Shown: positions 49,109 to 58,242, counted from the first letter of the stretch. The stretch: 64,000 nt of DNA from JASHVB01 sp035508435 (GCA_035508435.1 DATJNA010000228.1:1-64000), one strand, 5' to 3'. Notes: generated from the sequence alone by a model not told the origin. Translations and numbers: made by a program.

Positions 49109-50335
49109 CTATACCACCACCCGTTGCGCGCGGTTGAACCGGGGCGGCGGCGCGCCGAGCTTTGCCAGCGCATAGGTCGATGCGTTCACGTCCAGTGTTC
49201 CGCTGATGTGATTGCGCATGGCGAGCAAGTCGCGGAACATTCGCTGAAATTGCTCGCCCGCGTTCATTGTGCGCCCGCCGTTCACCTCAAGCACGCGGAA
49301 CACCGCCCTGGCGCAGTGCGCGATCGCATGCGCCGCGTCGTAACGGCAACGGGCGCGCAGCACGTAGGGGATCTCCTCGCCGCGCGTCACCCGCGCGAGA
49401 AAATCCTGCCAGGTCAGGGTCAGCCGTGTGTGCGCGGCTTCGACCTCGGTCAGCGATTCCGCCAGCCGCAGATGCAGGTCCGATCCGGCCGATACGGTGC
49501 GGCCGGCCGCGGTGGAAACCCGCGCGCGATTGTTCTCGATGAATAATGCCAGCGCGCCGCTGGCGGCGCCGATCGCGGGAGTGGCGATAGCGTAGGGGAA
49601 CACGCACGACCACGGCAGCCGGTATAGCGGCCGATCGTTCACGGCGCGGCCCGGATCGGCATGCTCGTAGACCTGGGTAGACGAGTGGGTGCGATACTCG
49701 GGCACGAAGGCATCGGCGACGATGACGTCCTTGCTGCCGGTCCCGGCGAGGCCGATGACGCGCCAGCTCTCCGGGTCCACCGCGAAATCACCGCGGGGGA
49801 CGAGGAAGCTGCGGAATTCGGGACCGAGGCCGTCGTCGTCATCCGGCACCACCGCGCCCAGGATTACCCAGTTGCAATGATCCACGCCGCTGGAGAACCC
49901 CCAGCGGCCGGACAGTCGGAATCCGCCCGGTGCGCGGCGAACCTGGCCGGTGGGTGCATAGGACGTCGATGCCAGCGTATCCGGATTGGCCGACCAGACG
50001 TCGCTCTGCGCTTGCGGGTGAAACATGGCAATGTGCCAGGGATGGATGCCGACCACGCTCGCTACCCAGCCGGTCGAGCCGCAGGCCGAGGCGACACGCA
50101 AAGCCGCCTCGAAGAATGCGCCGGCGGGGAATTCCAGGCCGCCCCATTGCCGCGGCTGTACGGCGCGGAACAGGCCCGCTTCGGCCAGGCGGCCGATCAT
50201 GTCGGGAGAGACGATGCCGTTGCGTTCTGTCTCGGCGGCGCGGTCGCGGATGACGGAGAGGAGCGCGTCGATGTTGCGCAGGAGGCTGTCCGGGTCGACG
50301 GGAAGGCGCTCGCTGAGTTGGGGCGATGCGGACAT
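49109..50335 (-). CDS. acyl-CoA-dehydrogenase-fold flavin monooxygenase (HsaA/DszC-like)
   Basis: This 408-residue protein has the acyl-CoA dehydrogenase fold, with N-terminal helices (DMIGRLAEAGLFRAVQPRQWGG), a middle beta-domain (FRLSGRWGFSSGVDHCNWVILG) and a C-terminal bundle (YALAKLGAPPPRFN). Features match the two-component flavin-dependent hydroxylase branch, where FMNH2 comes from a separate reductase, rather than true dehydrogenases. SGRWGFSSG and GTGSKDV are typical there. The ATG at 50335 follows GAGGACC. No reductase gene is adjacent. The substrate is unknown. Confidence 0.85.
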   Translation of the reverse strand: MSASPQLSERLPVDPDSLLRNIDALLSVIRDRAAETERNGIVSPDMIGRLAEAGLFRAVQPRQWGGLEFPAGAFFEAALRVASACGSTGWVASVVGIHPWHIAMFHPQAQSDVWSANPDTLASTSYAPTGQVRRAPGGFRLSGRWGFSSGVDHCNWVILGAVVPDDDDGLGPEFRSFLVPRGDFAVDPESWRVIGLAGTGSKDVIVADAFVPEYRTHSSTQVYEHADPGRAVNDRPLYRLPWSCVFPYAIATPAIGAASGALALFIENNRARVSTAAGRTVSAGSDLHLRLAESLTEVEAAHTRLTLTWQDFLARVTRGEEIPYVLRARCRYDAAHAIAHCARAVFRVLEVNGGRTMNAGEQFQRMFRDLLAMRNHISGTLDVNASTYALAKLGAPPPRFNRAQRVVV

Positions 50336-50853
50336 TGGGGTCCTCGGGGGTGGGTGGAGGCGGTGCGGAGCCTGCAAACGTTCACATAGTGCTGGGCGGG
50401 GAGGCAATCGCGGGAGGGTGTAGAGTGGTGGCCGAGACCAGCAGATATCTGCCGGTCCGTTTCCGAGGTGCGACACTGCGATATTGAAAAGTTGCCTCAA
50501 GGTCGGATCTGGGTGATGGCGACGCGCCATAGGAGACGGCCATCGCCTCGGGGCGCGCTCGATTGCTCGTTGCGACCGCACGTTGCTGGCCTGCCCGACG
50601 GCAGCGTCAACTTGTCCGTGGATCGGGCAACAAGAACCCGGAATAGGGCGAGCCCTGCGGCATGAGTAAGGTTTTTCCCAGCTTTCGGCTTGACGTGGAC
50701 CCCCAGAGGCCCAATGCCCTTTCATCTATCGTCCCGGTCGATGCGCGAGCACGGCGCCGATCGGTGTTCAACCGCGGCGCCATGCCGCAGGAGATGTCCC
50801 TGGCAGCAATTCAGCCGGTTGCTGCCGGACGTGCTGCCGATCGTGCAGGACGA
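50336..50853. other. gap with no supported gene
   Basis: This 518-bp stretch should hold the promoter of the leftward monooxygenase gene. Open frames in both directions lack family-like segments. It adjoins the ATP synthase beta remnant, so it may be decayed DNA of the same origin. Confidence 0.45.
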
Positions 50854-51072
50854 TCAGTTTCCGATTTCCCCGCCCCTGATGCGATCAACGACTTCGTCAA
50901 TGGACCCGCGAAAGTAGAAGGCTTGCCCGGGCATGTGATCGTGCTGCCCGTGGATGATCTCACGGCATCCGCGAAGCGCTTCGGTTAGCGAGATGTACAA
51001 GCCGGGTCGTTGCGTGTAGCGTTCGGAAACCAAGAATGGTTGCGTGAAGAAGTTCATCAGCTTCCATGCGCG
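50854..51072 (-). pseudogene. C-terminal fragment of an F-type ATPase beta subunit
   Basis: Seventy-two codons on the minus strand resemble the last part of AtpD: RAWKLMNFFTQPFLVSERYT, RPGLYISLTEALRGCREII, GQHDHMPGQAFYFRGSIDEV. In intact beta subunits the pattern is R-LSQPFFVAE-FTG, GKYV-L-DTI-G-K-I, GEYDHLPEQAFYMVG-IDE. The nucleotide-binding part and the rest of an atp operon are absent. Upstream codons in the same frame stop matching at about 51072. It is therefore a fragment, probably left by rearrangement or transfer. Confidence 0.75.
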
Positions 51073-51283
51073 GTCAGTTTCGGCCTGGCCGGCAGTGCAC
51101 GCGGACTCGCGACAGTTGCCCCAAGGCAGCACGGCGAGTGCCGTTTTGACGGCGCGTGCGACGCCAGCATGCTCTGCGCGGTTCCACCTCGCTTCGACAA
51201 CGCCGCAGCGGCGCGCCAGCCTACCGCAGGGCTCCGCTCGGACTCCGCGGCCGAACCCCCCAGGCGGAGGTGAGTTCCGCTAA

Positions 51284-52879
51284 TCAGCCCCCGCCTTCCC
51301 CCCGATAGGCGGCCATCGCTGCCAGCGCCGCCGCGGCACGGGCCATCGGCGCGGACCAATCCCCCAGTTTGTCCTGGCGAAAGATCGTCAGGCTGGGATA
51401 CCACGGGCTGTCTGCACGGCCCGACAGCCACCGCCAGCAATTGTCGTAGCGGTCGATCAGGAACACCGGCTTGCCCATGGCGCCGGCCAGATGCACCACT
51501 GCGGTGTCGACGCTGATCACCACGTCGAGATTGGCGATGATCGCGGCGGTGTCGGCGAAATCGGCTGCGGCTGCCATCGGATCGACCAGCGCCATGCCCT
51601 CCGGCGCCACCTGCACCTGGTCTTGTGCCGGGCCCTTCTGCAGGCTGACGAACAGTACGTCCGGCACCGCCGCCAGCGGCGCGAAGGTGGTGAGGCTGAC
51701 GCTGCGCCGGCGATCCACCGTGGAAAAACCCGCCAGCCATGGCCGTGCCTGGCCGGCCCAGGCCAGACCGACGCGCAGGCGAGCCGCCGGCAGCCGCTGT
51801 GCCCACTCGGCCGTGAGTGCGGGATCGGCCTGCAGGTACGGCCAGGATGGCACGGTCGCCACCGTCGATTCGAAGGCACGCGGCAGGCTGACGAATGGGC
51901 AGTGGTAATCGAAGGGCGGCAGGGTGGCATCGCCGGTGATCACGGTCTCGATGCCGGTCACGCCGCGCGTCAGCCGCACTAGGGGCCCGGGGACCCAGGC
52001 CAGCACCTGGGCGCCACGTTCTGCCAGCAGAGGGGCGTAGCGCAGGAATTGCAGCGTGTCGCCGAAGCCTTCCTCATGCGTCAGCAAAATGGTGCGGCCA
52101 GTCAGGTCCCCGGCCTCGCGCAACGCCGGCAGCAGCAAGGCCAGGGGCAGCGACACCGCGCCCTTCACGCGCAGGCGCCATTCGTAGTCGGGCCAGGCCT
52201 CCTCCCAGCGTCCGGCCTGCAGCAACGCGACCGCGCGGTTCACGCGGATTTGCGCGTCGTTGGGCGCCGCGGCCACCGCGCGGGCATAGGCCGCGAGCGA
52301 GCGCTCGAACTGCCCCTCGACCTTCAGCAACAGGCCGAGATTGGCCCAGCTCGGCGCCAGGTCGGGATCGAGTGCCACCGCCTGTTGGAAATGCCAGATC
52401 GCCTGGGTGTTTTGCCCGACCTCCGCCAGCGCCAGCCCCATGCCGTGTTGCGCGGGGGCGGAGCGAGGGTGCAGCACCAGCCCCTCCCGCAACAGCGCGA
52501 TGGCCTCCACGTGCTCGCCGCCGTCTTGCAGGAAGGTGGCGAAGGCCTGGCGAAGGCGGAAATCCTCCGGCGCCAGCTTCAGGCAGGCCTGGAACTGCGC
52601 CGTGATCTGGGCGCGCGAGAACCGCGGCAGCAACGCGGGCAGGTCGCCGCAGGGGTGCGGCTCGTTGGGCCGCTCCCTTGCCACGCGGTCGAGAATGGCG
52701 GCCGCCCGCTGCGTCTGGCCGCGCGCCGCGACCGAAAGGCCGAGCAATAGCAGGCCCTCCACATCGACCGAGTCGTCGGCGAGGATGCGGCCGCTCGCTG
52801 CCTCCGCCCGCCGCCATTCGGCTGCCCCCAGCCGGTCCACTACAATTCCTCGCTGTCGCTGCCGCTCCGTCAGTTGCAT
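51284..52879 (-). CDS. TPR protein with C-terminal glycosyltransferase-like domain
   Basis: This 531-residue protein starts with about seven tetratricopeptide-like helix pairs (about 20-240; for example AQHGMGLALAEVGQNTQAIWHFQQ and PSWANLGLLLKVEGQFERSL broken over successive repeats), then RWEEAWPDYEWRL, a linker common in this family, and a C-terminal GT9/GT41-like domain with ILLTHEEGFGDTLQFLRYAPLLA, and DVVISVDTAVVHLAGAMGKPV as the nucleotide-sugar site. It may glycosylate a surface protein or flagellin; no such target gene is adjacent. GGGAGG stands seven bases before the ATG at 52879. Confidence 0.87.
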   Translation of the reverse strand: MQLTERQRQRGIVVDRLGAAEWRRAEAASGRILADDSVDVEGLLLLGLSVAARGQTQRAAAILDRVARERPNEPHPCGDLPALLPRFSRAQITAQFQACLKLAPEDFRLRQAFATFLQDGGEHVEAIALLREGLVLHPRSAPAQHGMGLALAEVGQNTQAIWHFQQAVALDPDLAPSWANLGLLLKVEGQFERSLAAYARAVAAAPNDAQIRVNRAVALLQAGRWEEAWPDYEWRLRVKGAVSLPLALLLPALREAGDLTGRTILLTHEEGFGDTLQFLRYAPLLAERGAQVLAWVPGPLVRLTRGVTGIETVITGDATLPPFDYHCPFVSLPRAFESTVATVPSWPYLQADPALTAEWAQRLPAARLRVGLAWAGQARPWLAGFSTVDRRRSVSLTTFAPLAAVPDVLFVSLQKGPAQDQVQVAPEGMALVDPMAAAADFADTAAIIANLDVVISVDTAVVHLAGAMGKPVFLIDRYDNCWRWLSGRADSPWYPSLTIFRQDKLGDWSAPMARAAAALAAMAAYRGEGGG

Positions 52880-53222
52880 GGGCATCCCTCCCGCAAGCGG
52901 AGGGAGCATCGCGGAGGAACGTTAAGAAGTGGTGTACGGCGGCGAGATTATGTGAGGGAGGCGCATTTTCTGTCGTGGTCGAGCTCGACACGGCCATGCG
53001 TCCGCGCCGATCGGGGGCGTTGGGCCCGAGTGGCCCGCTCGGCGGTGCGTCGACGGCCGGGTCAGGCCCGGCGATGACGTGAAGGCATCGCCGGTCAGGA
53101 CACCAGCGTCTCCTGCTCCCGCTGCTTCAGCTCCGATGGTGTGCTGCCATCCCAGGCCGTCCTGGCCAAATTTCCCGACGGCGTCGTCTTGTGGTTTGGT
53201 GGTGACGACCAGGCGCGCCTGG
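52880..53222. other. gap with no supported gene
   Basis: A 343-bp stretch between the TPR/glycosyltransferase start and the stop of the CaiB-type gene, both leftward. It should contain the promoter of the former and any terminator of the latter. I see no repeat, hairpin with T-run or coding signal. Confidence 0.45.
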
Positions 53223-54401
53223 TCAGCTTACCGCGCCATGGTCGCGCAGTTCGGCGATCTGCGCGTCGGTGTAGCCCAGTGCGCGCAGCACCTCGTGGGT
53301 ATGCTCGCCGGCCGCGGGAGGTTGGCGGCGCAATGCCGGCGCCTCGTCGCCGAAGCAGATCGGCGTCGTGGGCAGCTTCGCCACGTTGCCGTGCGGCATG
53401 CGGATCGGCAGCATCCGCCCATGGGCGTTGAGTTGCGGATCACGGAACAAGTCCGAGGGGGTGCGGACGGGGGAGAACGGGATGTTTGCCTCGTCCATGA
53501 GGTGCTCCAGCGTGGCGATGTCGTGCTGTAGCGCGATCTCGGCGACGTATTCGCGCAGCGCGGGGCGGTTGTTCACGCGGTCGGCGTTGGTGGTGAAGCG
53601 CGGATCGGCAAACAGCTCTGGGCGGGCGAATTTATCGCAGAAGGTGCGCCAGTGGTTGTCGGAGGTGATGCCGATGAAGAGCTTCTCGCCGTTCTTGGTG
53701 GGGAACGTCTCGTAGATGCCCCAGGCTCCCGTGCGTGCCGGCATGGGCGGGGGCGGGGCGCCGGTAGCAGCCTCGCCTGCCATGTGCTGGGCCACCAGGA
53801 AGGCCGAGGATTCGAACAAGGAGCTGGTGACCTTGCGGCCGATGCCGTCGCGGTCGCGCTGGCGGAGTGCTGCGAGCAAGCCGACCACGCCCATCACGCC
53901 CCCCATGATGTCGATCACCGAGGAGCCGGCGCGCAGCGGCTGGCCCGGCGGGCCGGTCATGTAGGCGAGGCCCGTCATGAACTGTGCCAGCTCATCGAGC
54001 GAGGGGCGATGTTCGTACGGGCCGGGCAGGAATCCCTTCATTGCGAGGTAGACCAGGCGCGGATTCAGCTCGTGTACCGTGTCCCAGCCCAGGCCGAGCC
54101 GTTCCATCGTGCCGGGACCGAAATTCTCGATTAGCGCGTCGGCGTTGCGCACCATGTCCTTGGCGACGGCGAGGCCGGCGGGCGATTTCAGGTCAAGGCA
54201 GACGCAGCGCTTGTTGCGGTTGAAGTAGACGAAGAAGCCCGTGGCAAAGCCGTGCAGGCGGCGCGTTCGGTCACCTTCGGGCGCCGGCTCCACGCGGATC
54301 ACGTCGGCGCCGAGATCGGCCAGCACCATGCCGCAAGAGGGGCCCATCACCGTGTGGGTGAATTCGAGGACCGTGAGGTCGGAGAGGGGATCAACTGGCA
54401 T
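53223..54401 (-). CDS. class III CoA-transferase (CaiB/BaiF family)
   Basis: This 392-residue enzyme begins with LSDLTVLEFTHTVMGPSCGM and LADLGADVIRVEPAPEGDRTR, the standard family start, and has FVYFNRNKRCVCLDLKSPAG. The catalytic Asp is expected in HRPSLDELAQFMTG (about residue 140). The C-terminal DEANIPFSPVRTPSDLFRDPQ completes the fold. It moves CoA between carboxylic acids; donor and acceptor are unknown. Two LLM oxidoreductases lie further upstream on the same strand, but 475 bp of non-coding DNA separates them. Confidence 0.92.
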   Translation of the reverse strand: MPVDPLSDLTVLEFTHTVMGPSCGMVLADLGADVIRVEPAPEGDRTRRLHGFATGFFVYFNRNKRCVCLDLKSPAGLAVAKDMVRNADALIENFGPGTMERLGLGWDTVHELNPRLVYLAMKGFLPGPYEHRPSLDELAQFMTGLAYMTGPPGQPLRAGSSVIDIMGGVMGVVGLLAALRQRDRDGIGRKVTSSLFESSAFLVAQHMAGEAATGAPPPPMPARTGAWGIYETFPTKNGEKLFIGITSDNHWRTFCDKFARPELFADPRFTTNADRVNNRPALREYVAEIALQHDIATLEHLMDEANIPFSPVRTPSDLFRDPQLNAHGRMLPIRMPHGNVAKLPTTPICFGDEAPALRRQPPAAGEHTHEVLRALGYTDAQIAELRDHGAVS

Positions 54402-54876
54402 GGGGCGTAGACTATAGCGCCGCCGCTGCGCGGGCGAGATGACGCGCCGTCAGATGACGCGCCGTCAGGCCGAAAGCCGTCAGCGAACGCAAAACGCCGA
54501 GTGGCGCGAGGGTGGTGCCGACCGTGTCATTGGCGGCCGAGGGGTCATGGGCGCCCACGTGCCCCGCCCGCCCGGGTGTCCCGTGCACGTACTGCCCAGC
54601 ACGCACCGCCGGTGCGGTTTGTTACGGCCAAGAACAATTCACCGCCGAGGGCAGTTCGTTTCGATCAACAACAGTCCACCGCAGATTACACAGATTGCAC
54701 AGATCAAGGCGTAGAGGCTTGTCGCGATTGTATCACGAACGCATTCGTGCCTATTTCTGATGCATATCCATGCCTTCATCCGTGAAATTTGTGGTGAACT
54801 GAAATTCTGCCGCTGACCGCACCGGCACAGCGGGTCTCCCGTTGACCCTCCCGGCGGGAATTCGCCCTCGACGGTG
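54402..54876. other. gap with AT-rich island and short repeats
   Basis: This 475-bp gap contains an exact 15-bp tandem duplication at 54438-54467 (GATGACGCGCCGTCA twice) and then an AT-rich island at about 54636-54812, unlike its surroundings. In the island are three 9-bp units CAGATTACA, CAGATTGCA, CAGATCAAG (54682-54708) and an inverted repeat CACGAA/TTCGTG (54734-54749). The composition suggests inserted DNA. No gene is supported. Confidence 0.6.
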
Positions 54877-55773
54877 CTACAGCAGTTCCGCCACCGCGGC
54901 GCGGAAGCGGGTGATCGCGGCCAGATGATCCGCCGGCGTATTGCCGGCGATCCGCTTGTGATGGCCGCCCGGGAAGGTGGTGTGCGCCGTCGCATGCGTC
55001 ACACCCGCCCGCTTCCAGAACGCCAGTTCCTGCCGCCAGTCGTCCTCGCCCCCGGTGCCCGGCGAGACCCATACTTCGATGCCGACCTCGGCCGGGTCGC
55101 GGCCCTCCGCCCGCGTAAGGGCGCGCAGCTTGTCGAAGGCGGCCAGCGCGGTGTCGTCGGGGGGATAGGCGAGCGGCATGAACCCGTCGCCGTATTTCGC
55201 GGTGCGACGGAAGGTCGCTTCGGCATGGCCGCCGAACCACAGCGGCACTTTGCCGGAGGCGGGGCGCGGATTGATCCCCGCATCGTCGATCGTGTGCCAC
55301 TTGCCCTGGAAGGTCACATGCTGGTTCGCCCACAGCGCCTGCATGACCCGCACTTGCTCTACCGAGCGCGCGCCGCGATCGCGGAAATTCTCGTTCAGCG
55401 CGGTGAACTCGATTTCATTCCAGCCGACGCCGATGCCGAGGCGGAAGCGTCCGCCGCACAGCACGTCCAGCGACGCCGCCTGCTTCGCCACCAGCACGGC
55501 CTGGCGCTGTGCCAGGATCAGCACGCCGGTGGCGAAGCCGATGTTGCGCGTGCAACCGGCGAGGAAGCCAAACAACACGAACGGATCGAGATACGGCGAC
55601 TGTGACGTGCCAATGCGCTCATCGCCCTTGTGGCTGGCGGGATTGGCCCCGACCACGTGGTCCGGCGCGACCAGGTAATCGTAGCCGAGCCCCTCGGCCG
55701 CCTGCGCGTAATCGCGAATCGCGATCGGATCGACGTTGAGGTCGGCTGTTGGGATCGATGCACCGAGCTGCAT
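54877..55773 (-). CDS. LLM-class flavin-dependent oxidoreductase (paralogue A)
   Basis: This 298-residue luciferase-fold protein has YLDPFVLFGFLAGCTRNIGF, TGVLILAQRQAVLVAKQAAS, GGRFRLGIGVGWNEIEFTAL and PLWFGGHAEATFRRTAKYGDG, all family landmarks. It is closely similar along its full length to the next gene upstream (56082-56975) and is a duplicate of it. The cofactor is FMN or F420. The ATG at 55773 follows AAGGGTGAG; codons upstream in frame are repeat-like DNA. The 308-bp gap upstream of it contains a nested repeat. Confidence 0.9.
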   Translation of the reverse strand: MQLGASIPTADLNVDPIAIRDYAQAAEGLGYDYLVAPDHVVGANPASHKGDERIGTSQSPYLDPFVLFGFLAGCTRNIGFATGVLILAQRQAVLVAKQAASLDVLCGGRFRLGIGVGWNEIEFTALNENFRDRGARSVEQVRVMQALWANQHVTFQGKWHTIDDAGINPRPASGKVPLWFGGHAEATFRRTAKYGDGFMPLAYPPDDTALAAFDKLRALTRAEGRDPAEVGIEVWVSPGTGGEDDWRQELAFWKRAGVTHATAHTTFPGGHHKRIAGNTPADHLAAITRFRAAVAELL

Positions 55774-55841
55774 GGTCTCACCCTTCAATGTGGTAGTTTG
55801 TTGGCTCGCAGTTTGTTCGCTCGCAGTGTGCCGCGCCACGC

Positions 55842-56046
55842 GTCATTGCGAGGCGCGGAGCGGCGAGGCAACTTCGTTCAATGCGCCCATCCGGTTAGCG
55901 CAGGTCATGGCCTGGCCGGCGCTGCCCAGCCGATCGCGGCGCGGTTTCCTGCGCAAACCGGATAGGCGCATCGTTCAAATAGGTGCTCCGGCCGACCGTG
56001 CGCCGCTCGACCGAGGTTGCTTCGGCGCTGCGCGCCTCGCAATGAC
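55842..56046. repeat. dispersed GTCATTGCGAG repeat, copy 2, interrupted
   Basis: It starts GTCATTGCGAG at 55842 and ends CTCGCAATGAC at 56046, an exact inverse. The internal CGACCGAGGTTGCTTCG also occurs in the copy at 62889-63011. A separate palindromic element (55881-55970) interrupts it, flanked by TCGTTCA on both sides. Confidence 0.85.
55881..55970. mobile_element. 90-bp MITE-like palindromic insert with 7-bp direct repeat flanks
   Basis: Terminal inverted arms 55881-55904 and 55948-55971 match at about 22 of 24 positions (ATGCGCCCATCCGG against CCGGATAGGCGCAT). TCGTTCA occurs directly before (55874-55880) and directly after (55971-55977) the element, as a target-site duplication would. 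It is nested in a GTCATTGCGAG repeat. The core is shared with 48974-49044. It encodes no protein, so movement would need a transposase elsewhere. Confidence 0.65.
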
Positions 56047-56081
56047 ATGGGTACCGCCGCTACCGCGAGATGGAACCGCAG

Positions 56082-56975
56082 CTACAGTACATCCCCGATC
56101 GCGTCACGGTAGTGCCGCAGCGCGCTCAGGTGATCTGCCATGGTGTGCCCCGTGATCCGCCGATGCGTGCGGCGGTTGAAGGTGGTGGTGAGGCAGAGAT
56201 GCGACGCACCGGCCTTCTTCCAGAACGCGGCTTCCTGCTTCCAGTCGGCGGCGGTGCCGCTGCCGCACGAAGTCCACACTTCAATGCCGACGGCGGACGG
56301 ATCGCGTCCGGCCTCGCGCGTCAGGCTGCGCAACTTGTCGAAGATCGCCAGCGCCGCGTCGTTTGGCGGATATGCGTTCGGCATCCAGCCGTCGCCCCAT
56401 TTGGCAATGCGCGGCAATGTCAGGTCGTGGTGGCCGCCGTACCAGACCGGCACGCGGCCCGAGGCGGGCCGCGGATTGATCCCCGCATCCTCGATCGTGT
56501 GGTACCTGCCGTTGCACGTCACGTGCTGGTTCGCCCACAGCGCCTGCATCACCTGCACTTGCTCCTCCGAGCGGCGGCCGCGGTTCTTGAAATTCTCATT
56601 GAGGCCGACGTACTCGGCCTCATTCCAACCGACGCCGATCCCCAGGCGGAAGCGCCCGCCGCACAGTATGTCGAGGCACGCGGCCTGCTTCGCCACCAGC
56701 ACCGTCTGCCGCTGTGGCAGGATCAGTACGCCGGTGGAGAAGCCGAGCTTTGTCGTGCAGCCGGAGAGAAATCCGAACAATACGAACGGATCATGGAACA
56801 GGTCGTCGTTGTCGTTGCGGTCCCAGCCGGGACGAGAGGCGGCGTTGACGCCCAGGACGTGGTCCGGCGCTTCGAGGAAATCATAGCCCGTTGCTTCCAC
56901 GCTCTGGGCAAAGTCACGCACGACGGATGGATCCCCGCCGATGTCGCCGAACGGCACAAGTGCACCAAGCTGCAT
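56082..56975 (-). CDS. LLM-class flavin-dependent oxidoreductase (paralogue B)
   Basis: This 297-residue protein starts MQLGALVPFGDIGGDPSVVR and has FHDPFVLFGFLSGCTTKLGF, TGVLILPQRQTVLVAKQAAC, GGRFRLGIGVGWNEAEYVGL and PVWYGGHHDLTLPRIAKWGDG. It is paralogous to the next gene downstream, with matching block order and length and clear divergence, so the duplication is not recent. Substrate and cofactor are undetermined. Confidence 0.9.
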   Translation of the reverse strand: MQLGALVPFGDIGGDPSVVRDFAQSVEATGYDFLEAPDHVLGVNAASRPGWDRNDNDDLFHDPFVLFGFLSGCTTKLGFSTGVLILPQRQTVLVAKQAACLDILCGGRFRLGIGVGWNEAEYVGLNENFKNRGRRSEEQVQVMQALWANQHVTCNGRYHTIEDAGINPRPASGRVPVWYGGHHDLTLPRIAKWGDGWMPNAYPPNDAALAIFDKLRSLTREAGRDPSAVGIEVWTSCGSGTAADWKQEAAFWKKAGASHLCLTTTFNRRTHRRITGHTMADHLSALRHYRDAIGDVL

Positions 56976-57120
56976 GGTCGTATCCTCTTGTCGGGCCGGC
57001 GTGATGCCGGCCGCGTCTTGCCCGCTATGACGATGCAGCCGAGCCGGCGAGTCAACCGCCGTCCGTCAACGAGCGCACCGCGCCGCATGCCGTCGTCAGC
57101 GCAACGTGCGGGACGTAGTT

Positions 57121-57303
57121 GTCATTGCGAGGTGGTGGATGCGGTTGTCCCTGCGAGTCCCATTGGGCCGCAGCCATCTCGTGGCATTGCGAGCCCCATC
57201 GGGCCGCAGCAATCCCGGTCATGGTGGTGCACCGACTCGCGTGCGCCGACCCGAGCGAGGTTGCTGCGTCCCGCCGCGCCTCGCTCGCGGTCCTCGCAAT
57301 GAC
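57121..57303. repeat. dispersed GTCATTGCGAG repeat, copy 3
   Basis: It starts GTCATTGCGAG at 57121 and ends CTCGCAATGAC at 57303, exact inverses. Inside are two nearly identical stretches around GCGAG(T/C)CCCAT(T/C)GGGCCGCAG (57153 and 57189 on), an internal duplication that makes this copy longer than the others. It fills most of the 334-bp gap between paralogue B and the downstream dehydrogenase; no gene is present there. Confidence 0.8.
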
Positions 57304-57309
57304 GATGGC

Positions 57310-58242
57310 TTACTGATCCGCGTCGAGCACCGCCTTCAGCTTGTCGGGCGGGACAGCAATCTTCTCGATCCCAGCGCGCTCCTGTTGCAGCAGCATGGTG
57401 ATGCGCGAATCCCGCTGGCCCCAGCCGCGGTTCAAAGCCTCGGTCAGTTCCTGGTGCGCGAGCGTGGTCAGCCGCATCGGCACGCTGACATCGCGGGCCA
57501 ACTGGCAGGCCAGCGATACGTCCTTGTGCAGCAGCCGCAATGCGAAATCCGCCGGATCATAGATGCCGGTGAGGAAGCCGCGCGACATGCGGTCGAACAA
57601 GCGGGCGCGGCCGCCGGCGCCCTGGCGGATCGCCTCCCATAGCGGCAACGGCTCGACGCCGGCCTTCACGCCCATGGTGAACACTTCCGCCAGCGCCGTG
57701 CTGACCGCGGCCCCGGCGGCATTGTGCACGAGCTTGGCGATGGTGCCCGCCCCGATCGGGCCGATATAGCGCGCCGCGTCTCCCATCGCGTCCAGCACGG
57801 ACTTGTATTGGTCGAACGCGGCCTTGTCGCCGCCGACCCAAATCGCCAGGCGCCCGCTGTTGGCACCACTTGGCCCGCCGCTCACCGGGGCATCGAGGAA
57901 CGCCACGCCACGCTCCGCAAATGTTGGATGCAGCGCGCGCACGACATTCACTGCGTTGGTGGAGAGGTCGAACCATGCCGTGCCCTTGCGGAAGCCCTCG
58001 ATCAGTCCATTCGGGCCGGTGCCGACCGCTTCCACGTCTGGCGGCGTCGGCAGCGAGGTGAACACCAGGTCGGCGGCCTCGGCGACCGCGCGCGGGCTGT
58101 CCGCCCAGGCCGCGCCGTTGGCCAGGTGCCGAGATGCGGCCTGACGCGACAGATCGTGCACCACCAATTCGTGGCCGGCCTTCTGCAGATTGCTGGCCAT
58201 GCCGGCGCCCATCATGCCGAGCCCGATGAAACCGATTTTCAT
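57310..58242 (-). CDS. NAD(P)-dependent beta-hydroxyacid dehydrogenase (HIBADH family)
   Basis: This 310-residue enzyme has the Rossmann motif IGFIGLGMMGAGMASNLQKAG (split: GLGMMG at residues 6-11), the substrate-binding DAPVSGGPSGANSG (about 119-132) and the catalytic Lys in GAGTIAKLVHNAAG (about 171). It reversibly oxidises a 3-hydroxyacid such as 3-hydroxyisobutyrate, tartronate semialdehyde or a related compound. The ATG at 58242 follows GGAG; five upstream in-frame codons are not needed. It ends 7 bp after the repeat at 57121-57303. Confidence 0.93.
   Translation of the reverse strand: MKIGFIGLGMMGAGMASNLQKAGHELVVHDLSRQAASRHLANGAAWADSPRAVAEAADLVFTSLPTPPDVEAVGTGPNGLIEGFRKGTAWFDLSTNAVNVVRALHPTFAERGVAFLDAPVSGGPSGANSGRLAIWVGGDKAAFDQYKSVLDAMGDAARYIGPIGAGTIAKLVHNAAGAAVSTALAEVFTMGVKAGVEPLPLWEAIRQGAGGRARLFDRMSRGFLTGIYDPADFALRLLHKDVSLACQLARDVSVPMRLTTLAHQELTEALNRGWGQRDSRITMLLQQERAGIEKIAVPPDKLKAVLDADQ

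Noticed and set aside
50662..50988. A 108-codon plus-strand frame
   Set aside because: Its second half is antisense to the ATP synthase beta remnant and the first half resembles no family; not supported as a gene.
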